A stretch of 64,000 nt of DNA. It comes from Marisa cornuarietis (taxonomy: Eukaryota; Mollusca; Gastropoda; Architaenioglossa; Ampullariidae). The notes under the pieces were generated by a model. It was not told the origin of the DNA. It saw only the letters and a list, made by a program, of their open reading frames with translations, and did not search any database. The stretch covers positions 310,001 to 374,000 of the forward strand of contig SMMW01000621.1 of assembly GCA_004794655.1 (NCBI GenBank), in the 5' to 3' direction. Every line of letters starts with the position of its first letter. Position 1 is the stretch's first letter. Shown one piece after another: positions 10,789-21,378 of this stretch. Made by a program: the position numbers and the translations under genes.

Positions 10789-12030
10789 GTCTTGTGAATA
10801 AGAACTAACAGCTAGTGACTAACAGAAACTAAATAGCTAGCAACTACTGGCTAGGGACTGGGGAGTAATAATTGAGAAACACTAGCTGGGCACTAACAGC
10901 AACTAACAAGAACTAACAGCTAGTAACAGAGACTAAATAGCTAGTAACTACTGGCTAGGGACTAGGGAGTAATAGTTGGGAGATACCCGCCGTGCACTAA
11001 CAGTAACTAATAAGGACTAACAGCTAGTAACTAACAGAGACTAAATAGCTAGTAACTACTGGCTAGGGCAGCGTTTCTCAACCTTTTACTTGTGACGCCC
11101 CCCCAGACGAATAAAGGTACGTCCGCGCGCCCCCCTTAGCCACTAATACCTATATGAGATATGAGAAAATGACCGCCTTTGCGGCCCCCTTTTCAGCAGC
11201 TTGCACCCCCCTTGGGGGGCGCGCCCCCCAGGTTGAGAACCGCGGGGCTAGGGACTAGGGAGTAATAGTTGGGAGATACCCGCCGTGCACTAACAGTAAC
11301 TAATAAGGACTAACAGCTAGTAACTAACAGAGACTAAATAGCTAGCAACTACTGGCTAGGGACTAGGGAGTAATAGTTGGGAGATACCCGCCGTGCACTA
11401 ACAGCAACTAACAAGAACTAACAGCTAGTAACTAACAGAGACTAAATAGCAACTACTAGCTAGGGAGTAATAGTTGTGAAATACCGGCTGGGCACTAACA
11501 GCAACTAACAAGAACTAACAGCTAGTAACAGAGACTAAATAGCTAGCAACTACTGGCTAGGGAGTAATAGTTGAGAAACACCGGGTGTATACTAACAGCA
11601 AGTAACCAGACCTAACAGCTATATAGTAACTATAACAGAGACTAAATAGCTAGCAACTACTGGCTAGGGAGTAATAGTTGAGAAACACCGGGTGTATACT
11701 AACAGCAAGTAACCAGACCTAACAGCTATATAGTAACTATAACAGAGACTAAATAGCTAGCAACTACTGGCTAGGGAGTAATAGTTGAGAAACACCGGGT
11801 GTATACTAACAGCAAGTAACCAGACCTAACAGCTATATAGTAACTATAACAGAGACTAAATAGCTAGCAACTACTGGCTAGGGAGTAATAGTTGAGAAAC
11901 ACCGGGTGTATACTAACAGCAAGTAACCAGACCTAACAGCTATATAGTAACTATAACAGAGACTAAATAGCTAGGCGCCGGATGTGTACTGAAAGGAACT
12001 AACAAACGCTAACGGCTATTAACGAACAGA
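10789..12030. repeat. Minisatellite of ~105-bp units rich in CTAACAGCTAGTAAC
   Basis: Units contain AACTAACAGCTAGTAACTAA, ACTAAATAGCTAGCAACTAC, TGGCTAGGGA and GTAATAGTTGAGA. Four near-identical copies at about 11,580-11,960 indicate recent local amplification. The CTAG/TAGC content gives many small palindromes. The array is interrupted by a hAT-type MITE at 11,069-11,245 and bounded on the right by another inverted-repeat element at 12,044. Confidence 0.9.
11061..11253 (+). mobile_element. hAT-type MITE (177 bp) with perfect 8-bp target-site duplication
   Basis: The element occupies 11,069-11,245, begins CAGCGTTTCTCAACC and ends GGTTGAGAACCGCGG, giving imperfect terminal inverted repeats of 15 bp. 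It is flanked by GGCTAGGG at 11,061-11,068 and 11,246-11,253, an exact 8-bp duplication. An 8-bp duplication and a CAG-type terminus are the known signature of the hAT superfamily. The interior is non-coding and C-rich, with a palindromic CCCCCCTTGGGGGGCGCGCC segment. It is non-autonomous. Confidence 0.88.
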
Positions 12031-12043
12031 GGTTAGTTACCAA

Positions 12044-12403
12044 CACGGACCTTCATTCACTGGATAAGTGTCTCTCATTCGTTGCCTCTTTGCTCTATCA
12101 TAGAAGTGACCAATCGTAACAAACCCTAACAACCAAGGGATTTCGCTTCCGTTTTCTGTCAAAATGGCAGATCTTCCTAACGTAGAAGTAATTTTAGAAG
12201 TGAGTAATTAAGCTTTTCTGTCATCAGTATTTTTTGGGGAAACAATTGTAAAGATTGCTCTGTTACGAAAACAAAACATCTACTTTACGAATTTATTTAA
12301 GGTATGCAAACAAAGAACCGGAAACACGAGGCCTGTCTAAAGGAAAGCCGAGACTTACACCGGACATAAACCTGAGTCACTTATACAGTAATGAAGGTCC
12401 GTG
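12044..12403 (+). mobile_element. Non-autonomous DNA transposon, 360 bp, with perfect 14-bp TIRs and exon-like ORF
   Basis: The left end CACGGACCTTCATT (12,044-12,057) is matched exactly by the reverse complement of the right end AATGAAGGTCCGTG (12,390-12,403). Similarity continues inward (ACTGGATAAGTG against ACTGTATAAGTG). Flanks GTTACCAA and GTTAGCAG agree at 6 of 8 positions, suggesting an aged 8-bp duplication; a TTA duplication with a slightly longer terminus is the alternative. Inside, an ATG in strong context (TCAAAATGGC) at 12,164 opens a short frame ending at a GTGAGT donor. The superfamily is not identified. Confidence 0.7.
12164..12211 (+). other. Possible relic of transposase first exon
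   Basis: The frame reads MADLPNVEVILE and then meets GTGAGT at 12,200, a good splice donor, in the form GAA|GTGAGT. Without splicing it stops at 12,209-12,211. Because it sits inside the 360-bp inverted-repeat element, it may be the 5' end of the lost transposase gene. That is inference; the peptide is too short to assign. Confidence 0.3.
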
Positions 12404-12929
12404 GTTAGCAGCTAGCTGCTGGGTATAGGAATACCAGTGATAGATGAAGGAAGTAAGTGATGTGGTAAGAGGCCACAAGGAGCAGAGCTGAGACTGGTTA
12501 CAGGTGTCGCCCGTGAAGATGATTGGTCTGGGACCTCAGCCAGTAGAAATGAAGACGCTAATCGTGTTAACTAGTCACGTGGTGCCACACAGCCCCGGTA
12601 CCTCCACATGGGACGTGTCTCCTTGTCAGGCTGGCCTCAGGTGCTGCAGTTATCTCCCCTTTGTCCCCAGTAGTCTTTCTTGGTTGATACGTGGGTGAGT
12701 ACTTGGGTCGGAAGGTTGGCTGGTTGATGTTTAGAACATTGTTTATCGAGCGTCCCTCACCTGTGACGAGCCATTTAATCCTGACGATGTTGCAGACTTG
12801 TTAAGACTCGAGAGTTTCCTCCCTTGTCCACCGCCTGCTGGTCTCAGGGTTAGTTTGAGTTCAGGGCCAGATAACCGACATTTTTACCATGTGGTAAATT
12901 GTAATTTTGTTTTTACTGTAGTACTGCAA
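12404..12929. other. Unique sequence plus second paralogous flank
   Basis: No gene is seen. It contains AGTTATCTCCCC near 12,648 and the dispersed repeat copy at 12,783-12,919. Confidence 0.5.
12783..12919 (+). repeat. Dispersed repeat copy 2, upstream of a minisatellite
   Basis: It is homologous to 10,611-10,739 (see that entry), with point differences and small indels, so it is an old duplicate. The 37-bp array starts about ten bases downstream. Confidence 0.65.
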
Positions 12930-14006
12930 CTTGTATTACTATACATCTCCGTGATAAGGCCATTAACTTGTATTACTATACACTTCAGTGATAAGGCCAT
13001 GAAGTTGTATTACTATACACTTTAGTGATAAGACCATGAACTTGTATTACTATACACTTCCGTGATAAGGCCATTAACTTGTATTACTATACACTTCAGT
13101 GATAAGGCCATGAAGTTGTATTACTATACACTTTAGTGATAAGACCATGAACTTGTATTACTATACACTTCAGTGATAAGGCCATGAACTATACACTTTA
13201 GTGATAAGACCATGAACTTGTATTACTATACTTTAGTGATAAGACCATGAACTTGTATTACTATACACTTCAGTGATAAGGCCATGAACTTGTATTACTA
13301 TACACCCATGAACTTGTATTACTATACACTTCAGTGATAAGGCCATGAACTTGTATTACTATACTACACTTCCGTGATAAGGCCATGAACTTGTATTACT
13401 ATACACTTCAGTGATAAGGCCATGAACTTGTATTACTATACACTTCAGTGATAAGGCCATGAACTTGTATTACTATACACTTCCGTGATAAGGCCATGAA
13501 CTTGTATTACTATACACTTCAGTGATAAGGCCATGAACTTGTATTACTATACACTTCCGTGATAAGGCCATGAACTTGTATTACTATACACCTAGTGATA
13601 AGGCCATGAACTTGTATTACTATACACTTCCGTTATAAGGCCATGAACTTGTATTACTATACACTTCCGTGATAAGGCCATGAACTTGTATTACTATACA
13701 CTTCCGTGATAAGGCCATGAACTTGTATTACTATACACTTCCGTGATAAGGCCATGAACTTGTATTACTATACACTTCCGTGATAAGGCCATGAACTTGT
13801 ATTACTATACACTTCCGTGATAAGGCCATGAACTTGTATTACTATACACTTCCGTGATAAGGCCATGAACTTGTATTACTATACACTTCAGTGATAAGGC
13901 CATGAACTTGTATTACTATACACTTCAGTGATAAGGCCATGACTTGTATTACTATACACTTCAGTGATAAGGCCATGAACTTGTATTACTCTACACTTCC
14001 GTGATA
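12930..14006. repeat. 37-bp minisatellite, about 29 copies
   Basis: Units contain CTTGTATTACTATACACTTC and then (C/A)GTGATAAGGCCATGAA. A few units carry internal deletions near 13,180-13,310. The right half is almost homogeneous. Confidence 0.95.
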
Positions 14007-14809
14007 GAATAAATATTAGCAGACTGGTGAAGCTGCGTGTTAAGTGACTGTTAGTGAATTAGTGATGAGTGAGTATATTAGTGTATTAGTGTTATATTTC
14101 ATCATCAGACGAGTGATGCTCTTAACTGTAACATTGCCACCTCCTAGAGTGTATTAATTAACAGCATTTCACCAGCACTGCACTGTGTGTTATGTTTGAC
14201 AGTGTGATAAGTTTCTTACTCAGGGTCACCTGTTATCTTTATAACCACTCCACCATCCGCTTCCTTATAGTGTAGAAACAGTCAGCTTGATTACCAGAAC
14301 AGCCATAATGTGACCGCATAAGAAACTCATAAGAAATGTGCGTTGACATGAGGAGCAGCTGTGTACAAGCCAAACATCGGGCGGCAAGGGCAGACAATTA
14401 TTCCCGTGGGTAGTTATGGAACATTATCTCCCGCTGACCATGTAATGAAAGAACAGAAGAACGCGGCACAGAGGCGATGAAATAATAAGAGTGCGGGTTT
14501 TTTTAACCATGTTTCAATTAGGAGGGACCGTTATTTGAAGGGGAGGGGGAAGTTTCCGGTGTGCTCGTGAGTACAGACCTCCTGGGGGGAACAGGTGCGC
14601 GATGACGTACTCGCATGAGCAGGCGGCGCGTGCTCGCTTTTACGCAAAATATTTTTTTAAATCTCCGTTTTTGTTCGGTTTTTGCCTTCATGGTTGTCCG
14701 CTTGTGTACCTCTCTATCATCTGTGTCTGTCCGCAGGTCTGGTTGTCTGCCCGACTGGTTGCTGTGCTTATCTTTAGTGTTCCGTCTCCCTCCTCACTCT
14801 CTCTCTCTC
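14007..14809. other. Unique sequence without recognised feature
   Basis: A TTAGTG-rich patch lies at 14,040-14,090 and a pyrimidine-rich stretch follows 14,780. A 113-codon plus-strand frame starting at 14,602 runs into the CA-rich array and is not credible as a gene. Confidence 0.45.
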
Positions 14810-15262
14810 TCTACCCACACACAACACTCACAAGACACACACACATATATACACATGCATGCATACACACACAACATACACATACTAACACCACACACAC
14901 ACACACATATATATATATATACACGTGCACACAACACTCATAAGACACACACATATGCATGCATGCACACACAACACTCACAAGACACACACATATACAC
15001 ACATGCATACATGCACACACAACATACACATACTAACAACACACACACACATATATATATACACATGCATGCATACACACACAACATACACATACTAACA
15101 CCACACACACACACACACACACATAAAAACGTGCACACAACACTCACAAGACACACACATATGCATGCATGCACACACAACACTCACAAGACACACACAT
15201 ATACACACATGCATACATGCACACACAACATACACATACTAACAACAACACACACACAGAGC
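14810..15262. repeat. CA-rich array with higher-order structure
   Basis: (CA)n, (TA)n and ATGCATGCATGCA blocks are combined with ACACAACACTCACAAGACAC and CATACACATACTAACA. The whole pattern recurs with a period of about 200 bp (compare 14,935-15,110 with 15,130-15,250). Such alternating purine-pyrimidine DNA can adopt Z-form. Confidence 0.9.
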
Positions 15263-16841
15263 AAGACAAGTCCCAAGTAGCCTTATAATTAAGGTAAATC
15301 CTGAGCAGACTAATAATTAACGGTAAAGGTGGTCTTCTAATCCTACGGTGGCTATGTCGGGGCCTAGCTTTTCGTGAGGGTGGGGCCCATCTCTTCCCTC
15401 CCTGCCCTGCTATCTCCAACCTTCTGTAATACTTCCCTCAGAAAGCACGCTCCTTAGCGCGAGGGTGGTGTGTCCTGTGTCAGAGGGATGCCAGAAAACC
15501 TGAAGGCATTGCTGATACCTGGCGGTCCCGTCTTACTAGGGTCCTCCATTCGGGTGGCGGGTATAACTCGGTATTAACAGAAACCCATCGTACATCAACG
15601 GCACTGTACAACAGGTCAAGGTCTCCACACACCAGGTGGGTCAAGCCCCTACCCCCATGATCAACCCGTTGATGTAATGTTGATGTATGCAGTGTGCACT
15701 GCGAGTAGGGTACCCTAGCCCCAAACATCATGTCTGATGTCTCACGGTGGTAGCAAGGGTGGACACAGCGACCCCTACAGATACTCTGTCATGGACGCCC
15801 CCCTCCCCGCCACCCCGCACAATTCGGCCGACACTGTACCTGGAGTCCGGTGGACAGATATTTACATCAGCTCACCTCACCTGCACAGTATTACCTGAAC
15901 GGTGGCCCCGCCTCTAAAAATAGCTGCTAGCAATGTGGAGGGACTTGGCGCACCATCGTAACCGCACTGGCTTCATCTTCGCCAAGCGGTTATGTGATAG
16001 GGCCTCGGCTATTTTGGTATTCGTGTAATGGCGATAGAGGGGTGTACGTGAACATGGTAGCCACATGCAGGCTCGTAGTTGGCTTTTTTTGTGATGGTTG
16101 TAGCTACGATTTGTTTCTTGATGTGTGCCGCAGGATAATATTTTTGTAGGAGAGCTCAGCGAGTGTTTGCATGAGACTCCAGTCCCTCCTCTGTACCAGG
16201 GCTTACTGTGAGCTAGGGTTTGTATTTCACCCGAACACTTGTTTGTTGTGCGCAATGTTTGACATGAAGTCCGTGTGTGTGTGTGTGTGTGTGTCACAAG
16301 TACTCAGTCTGTCCTATCACCTCACGCACGTCAGCGTGTGAGGCTGTGAGTGTGAGGATGTGAGGGTGTGTGTGAGGACGTGTGCGGACCTTATTGATGA
16401 CCCTATTTATTGTCATTTGTCATTCTCCTATATACTTTCTTCTCTTTCTCTCCCCCTGCTGGCTTTCTCTCTCTCCCTCCCTCCCACCACTCTCCATATT
16501 TCATTGTCATTCTCTCCCCTTCCAGCCTCTTCCCTCGTACCCTCTCCTCCCACCCAGTCCTTGTTTTTCCACTCGTTACACCCTCTGACATCTGTTCCGG
16601 GGAGATAATCGTGACACATCGATGTATCCAGAGTTGTCAAGCCTGTCAGTTATGTTGTGAACCTGGGGCTGCTTCAGTGCAGACAGGCTTGACATTTTTG
16701 TTGTTGTTGTTGTTGTTGTTAACTAGCGACCAAGGCTTCAGTCACTGGAGTGGATTTTTTTATACTGACTGGCTTCTATTTGTCTAAAGGTAGCTATGGT
16801 CATGGCATGCGCCCAATAGAGGGCGTCTGTTAGTAGTAGAG
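15263..16841. other. Unique sequence with simple repeats
   Basis: No gene is supported. It holds a (TG)n run at 16,276-16,294, pyrimidine-rich DNA at 16,425-16,570 and a (TTG)n run at 16,698-16,721. Short frames have low-complexity translations. Confidence 0.5.
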
Positions 16842-17412
16842 TACTTGTTGGTGTAGTGAGGTACTCAGTACTTGTTGGTGTAGTGAGGTACTCAGTACTT
16901 GTTGATGTAGTGAGGTACTCAGTACTTGTTGATGTAGTGAGGTACTTGTTGGTGTAGTGAGGTACTCAGTACTTGTTGATGTAGTGAGGTACTTGTTGGT
17001 GTAGTGAGGTACTCAGTACTTGTTGATGTAGTGAGGTACTTGTTGGTGTAGTGAGGTACTCAGTACTTGTTGGTGTAGTGAGGTACTTGTTGGTGTAGTG
17101 AGGTACTCAGTACTTGTTGGTGTAGTGAGGTACTCAGTACTTGTTGGTGTAGTGAGGTACTCAGTACTTGTTGATGTAGTGAGGTACTCAGTACTTGTTG
17201 ATGTAGTGAGGTACTCAGTACTTGTTGGTGTAGTGAGGTACTCAGTACTTGTTGATGTAGTGAGGTACTCAGTACTGGTTGGTGTAGTGAGGTACTCAGT
17301 ACTGGTTGGTGTAGTGAGGTACTCAGTACTTGTTGGTGTAGTGAGGTACTCAGTACTTGTTGGTGTAGTGAGGTACTCAGTACTTGTTGATGTAGTGGGG
17401 TACTTGTTGATG
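16842..17412. repeat. 27-bp minisatellite with quasi-palindrome
   Basis: Units contain GTACTTGTTGGTGTAGTGAG followed by GTACTCA. The junction forms GTACTCAGTAC, an 11-bp near-perfect palindrome. Shortened units lacking CTCAGTA alternate on the left side. The period is a multiple of three, so long frames run through on both strands, for example on the plus strand from 17,098. These are not evidence of coding. Confidence 0.95.
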
Positions 17413-17445
17413 CGGGGTCTTGTTTTCGCCTACTCACTCCTCCTG

Positions 17446-17850
17446 GTAATGATGATGATGTCCATTTGTAATGCGCAGGTATCCATTCAGAAGAATGATC
17501 ATTGCGCAGCAAAAAATAAAAATAAAATAAAGTAACTAGATAAAACAACAGGATAGTAAAAAAATTGAGACAGAAGTGTTTCTTGGTTGTTTAAGTCCGT
17601 CTTAAGTAAACAAATGAGTCTTCAGTGTTTTCCGAAGCGTGGTTGCTAAGGTGATGGTGGAGAGTGACGATGGCAGAACATTCCACAGTTTAGGTGCCGT
17701 GTTTTTGAAGGCCCTGGCTCCAGTGTCTTCTTGTTTGTGTCTTCCACTGCAGGGAGACAGAAACGTGACTGGGAGCCAGAGCGCAGACCACGTGACGGCT
17801 GGTAAGGAGGAACTACCTCTTGTAAATATTCAGGAGCATTTTTAAACATG
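17446..17850 (-). mobile_element. Probable LINE/SINE-type dispersed repeat with ATC tail
   Basis: Read on the minus strand it ends GCGCATTACAAATGGACATC followed by ATCATCATT. This is a short microsatellite tail of the kind that ends L2/CR1-like retroelements and their SINEs. Further inside, the plus strand has CAGAACATTCCACAGTTTAG and a following GCCGTGTTTTTGAAGGCCCT, matching in style the 'interior' of a widespread animal repeat. I recall the pattern but not a family name. Confidence 0.45.
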
Positions 17851-18361
17851 GGGCTGTGAGTGACGACAGATTGTGGCTCCCGCTGCCCTTTTTTTTTTTT
17901 GCAGCGGTGTGTCTGTGTGTGGTTGATACATGTGTGTGCCCGTGTTTGTGACGCGACACATTGGTGTGTGTGTGTGCACGTGAAGTTGTTTGTGATGTTA
18001 GTGGTGGCCGGCCGTCTGGGCGCTGCACAGGACTGCAGTAGTCTCATGCTTGTGTTTGGCCTCCCGGGGCCTTAGTTATGACGGGAGAGTAAGTTGGACT
18101 CCCCAAGGCAAAATGGGGAACTGAGTGAAAAGTGTCTTGTTCCCGTAGTTGTAAAGCGATGTCCAGACCCCGCGGACACGACTTCATGTTTGTTTGCCAT
18201 GGACACCTCAGCCACCATTTTATAACTGCAGCTCCAGGGGTAGAACAACATCTGTGGGGCCAATGCTCTTTTCCTTGAGTTGCCATATCGCCACATTAGC
18301 CTCGCTTTATAACTACGACCCCTGTACCGCACGACGGCAAGACCGTTTGTACAGGTGGAGG
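17851..18361. other. Unique sequence, some TG-rich DNA
   Basis: T11GCAG at about 17,889-17,903 looks like a splice acceptor but is followed by TG-rich low-complexity sequence. No gene is supported. Confidence 0.45.
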
Positions 18362-18480
18362 AGGAGATAATGGTGTTTTACGCCGCGTCAGCAACTAAGG
18401 CTATATCACGGCAAAGTAGTCAGCCCTGGAAACAGATGCCACATGGGGAGAAAGAAGAGCTTGACCGAGATGAGTAGACC
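18362..18480 (-). mobile_element. SINE-like dispersed repeat, minus orientation
   Basis: The plus strand reads GGTGTTTTACGCCGCGTCAG, CAACTAAGGCTATATCACGG and CAAAGTAG, then CCTGGAAACAGATGCCACAT. Reversed, this gives GCCTTAGTTGCTGACGCGGC followed by GTAAAACACC, a tail form I associate with gastropod SINE-like repeats. It shares its core with 2,327-2,346. No tRNA-like head is visible. Confidence 0.5.
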
Positions 18481-18799
18481 TCACTGTACTGGTGCGTGCA
18501 TGCATCCGCTTGTCATGAAGACGTGAACGTGAAGGTTGTCTCTCATTTCCACGTGTCGCACGCTGGGAGACATCTGCCAGTCTCTTATCAAATTCTAGAA
18601 GTGAACAGGAACATGTGTGAACACAGGACTCTTTGTGTTGATAGATATTGAATCTGTCTACATTTCGCTATAGACACCCTGTGTAACTATATTCCTCCCA
18701 TATTTGCCACGTGTATATTAACATGTATTAGTGGAGACTCAAGATATATTAGGAAATGTAACTAGAGTGATAATGTTCACTATCAACACACCTTTCAGT

Positions 18800-18957
18800 A
18801 CTGCAACTATATCCGGTATTTAGTATGTATTTGTGAATTATCTTGTACTAGCCAGTATTTACCGGTATTTACTATGTATTTGTGAATTATCTTGTACTAG
18901 CCAGTATTTACCCGTGTTTACTATGTATTTGTGAATTATCTTGTACTAGCCAGTCTA
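18800..18957. repeat. 49-bp tandem repeat, 3 copies
   Basis: TATTTACTATGTATTTGTGA followed by ATTATCTTGTACTAGCCAGT recurs at 49-bp spacing (TCTTGTACTA at 18,841, 18,890 and 18,939). Confidence 0.85.
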
Positions 18958-20048
18958 CCCGGCGTGTCTAAAAAGTCTATCTTATTTTTTTAGCAATATT
19001 GTATTATTTTTCTTTGTTTTGTTGCAATCGTCCGCCTATCCGGTCCCCTCCCCCTCCCACTCCCCCAGCCGCGGGCCGCATAGTGCTGGGAACTGGGAAC
19101 TGTTCCACAACTGTGTGGGTAGCGAGTTACACACCCGATCATTGCCACACAGTGAGCTAAGCTATAGACCGCTCATAGCAATGCTCACCGGGTGCAGCTA
19201 CATAGTATATAGGCTTGACGTTGACCAGGGGTGGGCAACTTTTTTTGTGCCAAAGGCCATTATAATATTTCTTAAGATCATGTGAGGACCGTATGTTGTT
19301 ATTAAGTTTAAAAATAGCCTGCTATGTTTGGTCAAGATGTAATGTCGCCACAGTGTGTTCACATCCAGCCTGCGCTCTTCATTGAAAGTCTCATCACTTT
19401 TTCTTTCATCTCTTGGTTCCACAACCTCTCCTTGTGAAACAGGAACAGTCGTGACAGAGACGAACACAATATTCCCGCCACATATGATCTTGGCTCGACA
19501 AACGGTTGCATCCGCAATAGTTTCAACGCGCGTGCGCGCACACACACACACACACACACACATTCTCTCACTCATGTTGCTATGCTCTATTTGTAATATC
19601 ATCTTTCTGAATGGAGCAAAGGTCCAACTCCTATCACGTGATCGTGATAACAACCAGCTCCGCTGTTAAAACTTTCTGAACAACGCTGACGTAGACATGA
19701 ACATCCATGTCGTCACTTGTGTAGACAGCGCGCGCGTCAACGTTAGTCTGACGTTGTTGTCCACAAAGTGACGTGCATTTGGCGAGAAACACGTCAGGGA
19801 ACTCCGTGACTAGACCCTCCCCTCCCCTCCCCCCGCCCTGCACCACCCTTTCCTCTACCCTCTATCCCCCGTGTCCCTCCAGAAACCTCCAATTTCCTCT
19901 TCCTCCTCCACCCGCCGCCACCTCCAGACCCACACCATCTTGGCTGAGGCACAAGAGGCCGACGACTGACGCGCGACGTGAGGACAGTGATGATAAGGAG
20001 TGGTGGCACTCGTGTGTGTGTGTGTGTGTGATCGTGTTTGTGTGTCAT

Positions 20049-20089
<41 letters not shown>

Positions 20090-20260
20090 TCGTGCTTGTG
20101 TCATTGTTTTGGAGGATGGGATGCTTTTTTTCAAGACTTGACAAAAGTGCACGTGACACAAGCATGTGACGAGCTCGTTAGTCTGGTTGTCCGCGACCTC
20201 TTGGGTGACTCGCGTGCGACAGTTTCTCTTTATGTATATATATTTTTTTCTTGTCTACAG
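18958..20260. other. Unique sequence with element termini and simple repeats
   Basis: It holds a possible mariner-type end at 18,956, a hAT-like terminus at 19,226, (CA)n at 19,540-19,562 and (TG)n at 20,013-20,090. There is a C-rich pyrimidine stretch at 19,815-19,925. No gene is evident. Confidence 0.45.
19226..19330 (+). mobile_element. hAT-like element terminus (truncated)
   Basis: CAGGGGTGGGCAACTTTTTT, then TGCCAAAGGCCATT and a GATCATGTGAGGACCGTATG segment, match the typical start of many animal hAT elements. No partner terminus lies nearby; the only TTGCCCACCCC in the window is at 51,430. I read this as a truncated or internally deleted copy. Confidence 0.55.
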
Positions 20261-20430
20261 CGTGCCGCACGTGCACATCATGAGGCAGAGGTCGTGAGAC
20301 GCGCGTGGTGCCGCCTGGTCTGTTCTCCACATCTCATCCTTGTCGTCACTTTGCTGTGTTTAGCCGACACTTACCTCTCCTTGCTGCGTGCTGTGGTCGA
20401 CCTCCTGGTGCTTGCAGCGCCACCTGCAAG
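20261..20430 (+). other. Candidate internal exon encoding a hydrophobic segment
   Basis: A strong acceptor (TTTTTTTCTTGTCTACAG ending at 20,260) and a fair donor (GCAAG|GTTGGT at 20,431) bound a 170-base segment with a continuous frame. It reads RAARAHHEAEVVRRAWCRLV at its start and includes LILVVTLLCLADTYLSLLRA, then VVDLLVLAAPPA. The hydrophobic content suggests membrane helices. The DLLVLAAP part loosely resembles the DLLxFxxP region of ABCC-type transporters, but that is weak. The frame stays open on both sides (20,096-20,479), so it could be chance. Confidence 0.2.
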
Positions 20431-20577
20431 GTTGGTGCCCTCACTGTCAGTATGTGGAGTAATGTCTGTGTGTGTGTGAGAGAGAGAGAGGTTTATTTAA
20501 TGCTTAGTTACACTTTGTTGTATCCTACAGTCGAATCAAATACACTCACACTCAAGATATTACCTCCCCCACACTTT

Positions 20578-21300
20578 TATAGAGAGTTATCTCCTCACTT
20601 CTCTAGCGATCGTGCTGTGATATTGTAGAGAGTTATCTCCTCACTCTCTAGACTCTAAAGATCGTGCTGTGAGTTTGTAGAGAGTTATCTCCTTACACTC
20701 TAGACTCTACAGATCGTGCTGTGAGATTGTAGAGAGTTATCTCCTCACTCTCTAGACTCTAGAGATTGTGCTGTGAGATTGTAGAGAGTTATCTCCTCAC
20801 TCTCTAGACTCTAGAGATCGTGCTGTGAGATTGTAGAGAGTTATCTCCTCACTTTCTAGACTCTAGAGATCGTGCTGTGAGATTGTAGAGAGTTATCTCC
20901 TCACTTTCTAGACTCTAGAGATCGTGCTGTGAGATTGTAGAGAGTTATCTCCTCACTCTCTAGACTCTAGAGATTGTGCTGTGAGATTGTAGAGAGTTAT
21001 CTCCTCACTCTCTAGACTCTAGAGATCGTGCTGTGAGATTGTAGAGAGTTATCTCCTCACTCTCTAGACTCTAGAGATCGTGCTGTGAGATTGTAGAGAG
21101 TTATCTCCTCACTTTCTAGACTCTAGAGATCGTGCTGTGAGATTGTAGAGAGTTATCTCCTCACTCTCTAGACTCTAGAGATCGTGCTGTGAGATTGTAG
21201 AGAGTTATCTCCTCACTTTCTAGACTCTAGAGATCGTGCTGTGAGATTGTAGAGAGTTATCTCCTCACTCTCTAGACTCTAGAGATCGTGCTGTGAGATT
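20578..21300. repeat. 52-bp minisatellite with 17-bp quasi-palindrome, ~14 copies
   Basis: Units contain GATTGTAGAGAGTTATCTCC, then TCACTCTCTAGACTCTAGAG and ATCGTGCTGTGA. The core TCTCTAGACTCTAGAGA is two perfect 8-base inverted arms around one C. Variant units have CTTTCTAGA on the left arm. The AGTTATCTCC word is also dispersed elsewhere in the window. Confidence 0.95.
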
Positions 21301-21378
21301 AATTTGTGCTCAGCCTGCAGTCATACGATCGACCTATGTACTACAGGATGATAACTCATAAAAATAAAGCTACCGTTA

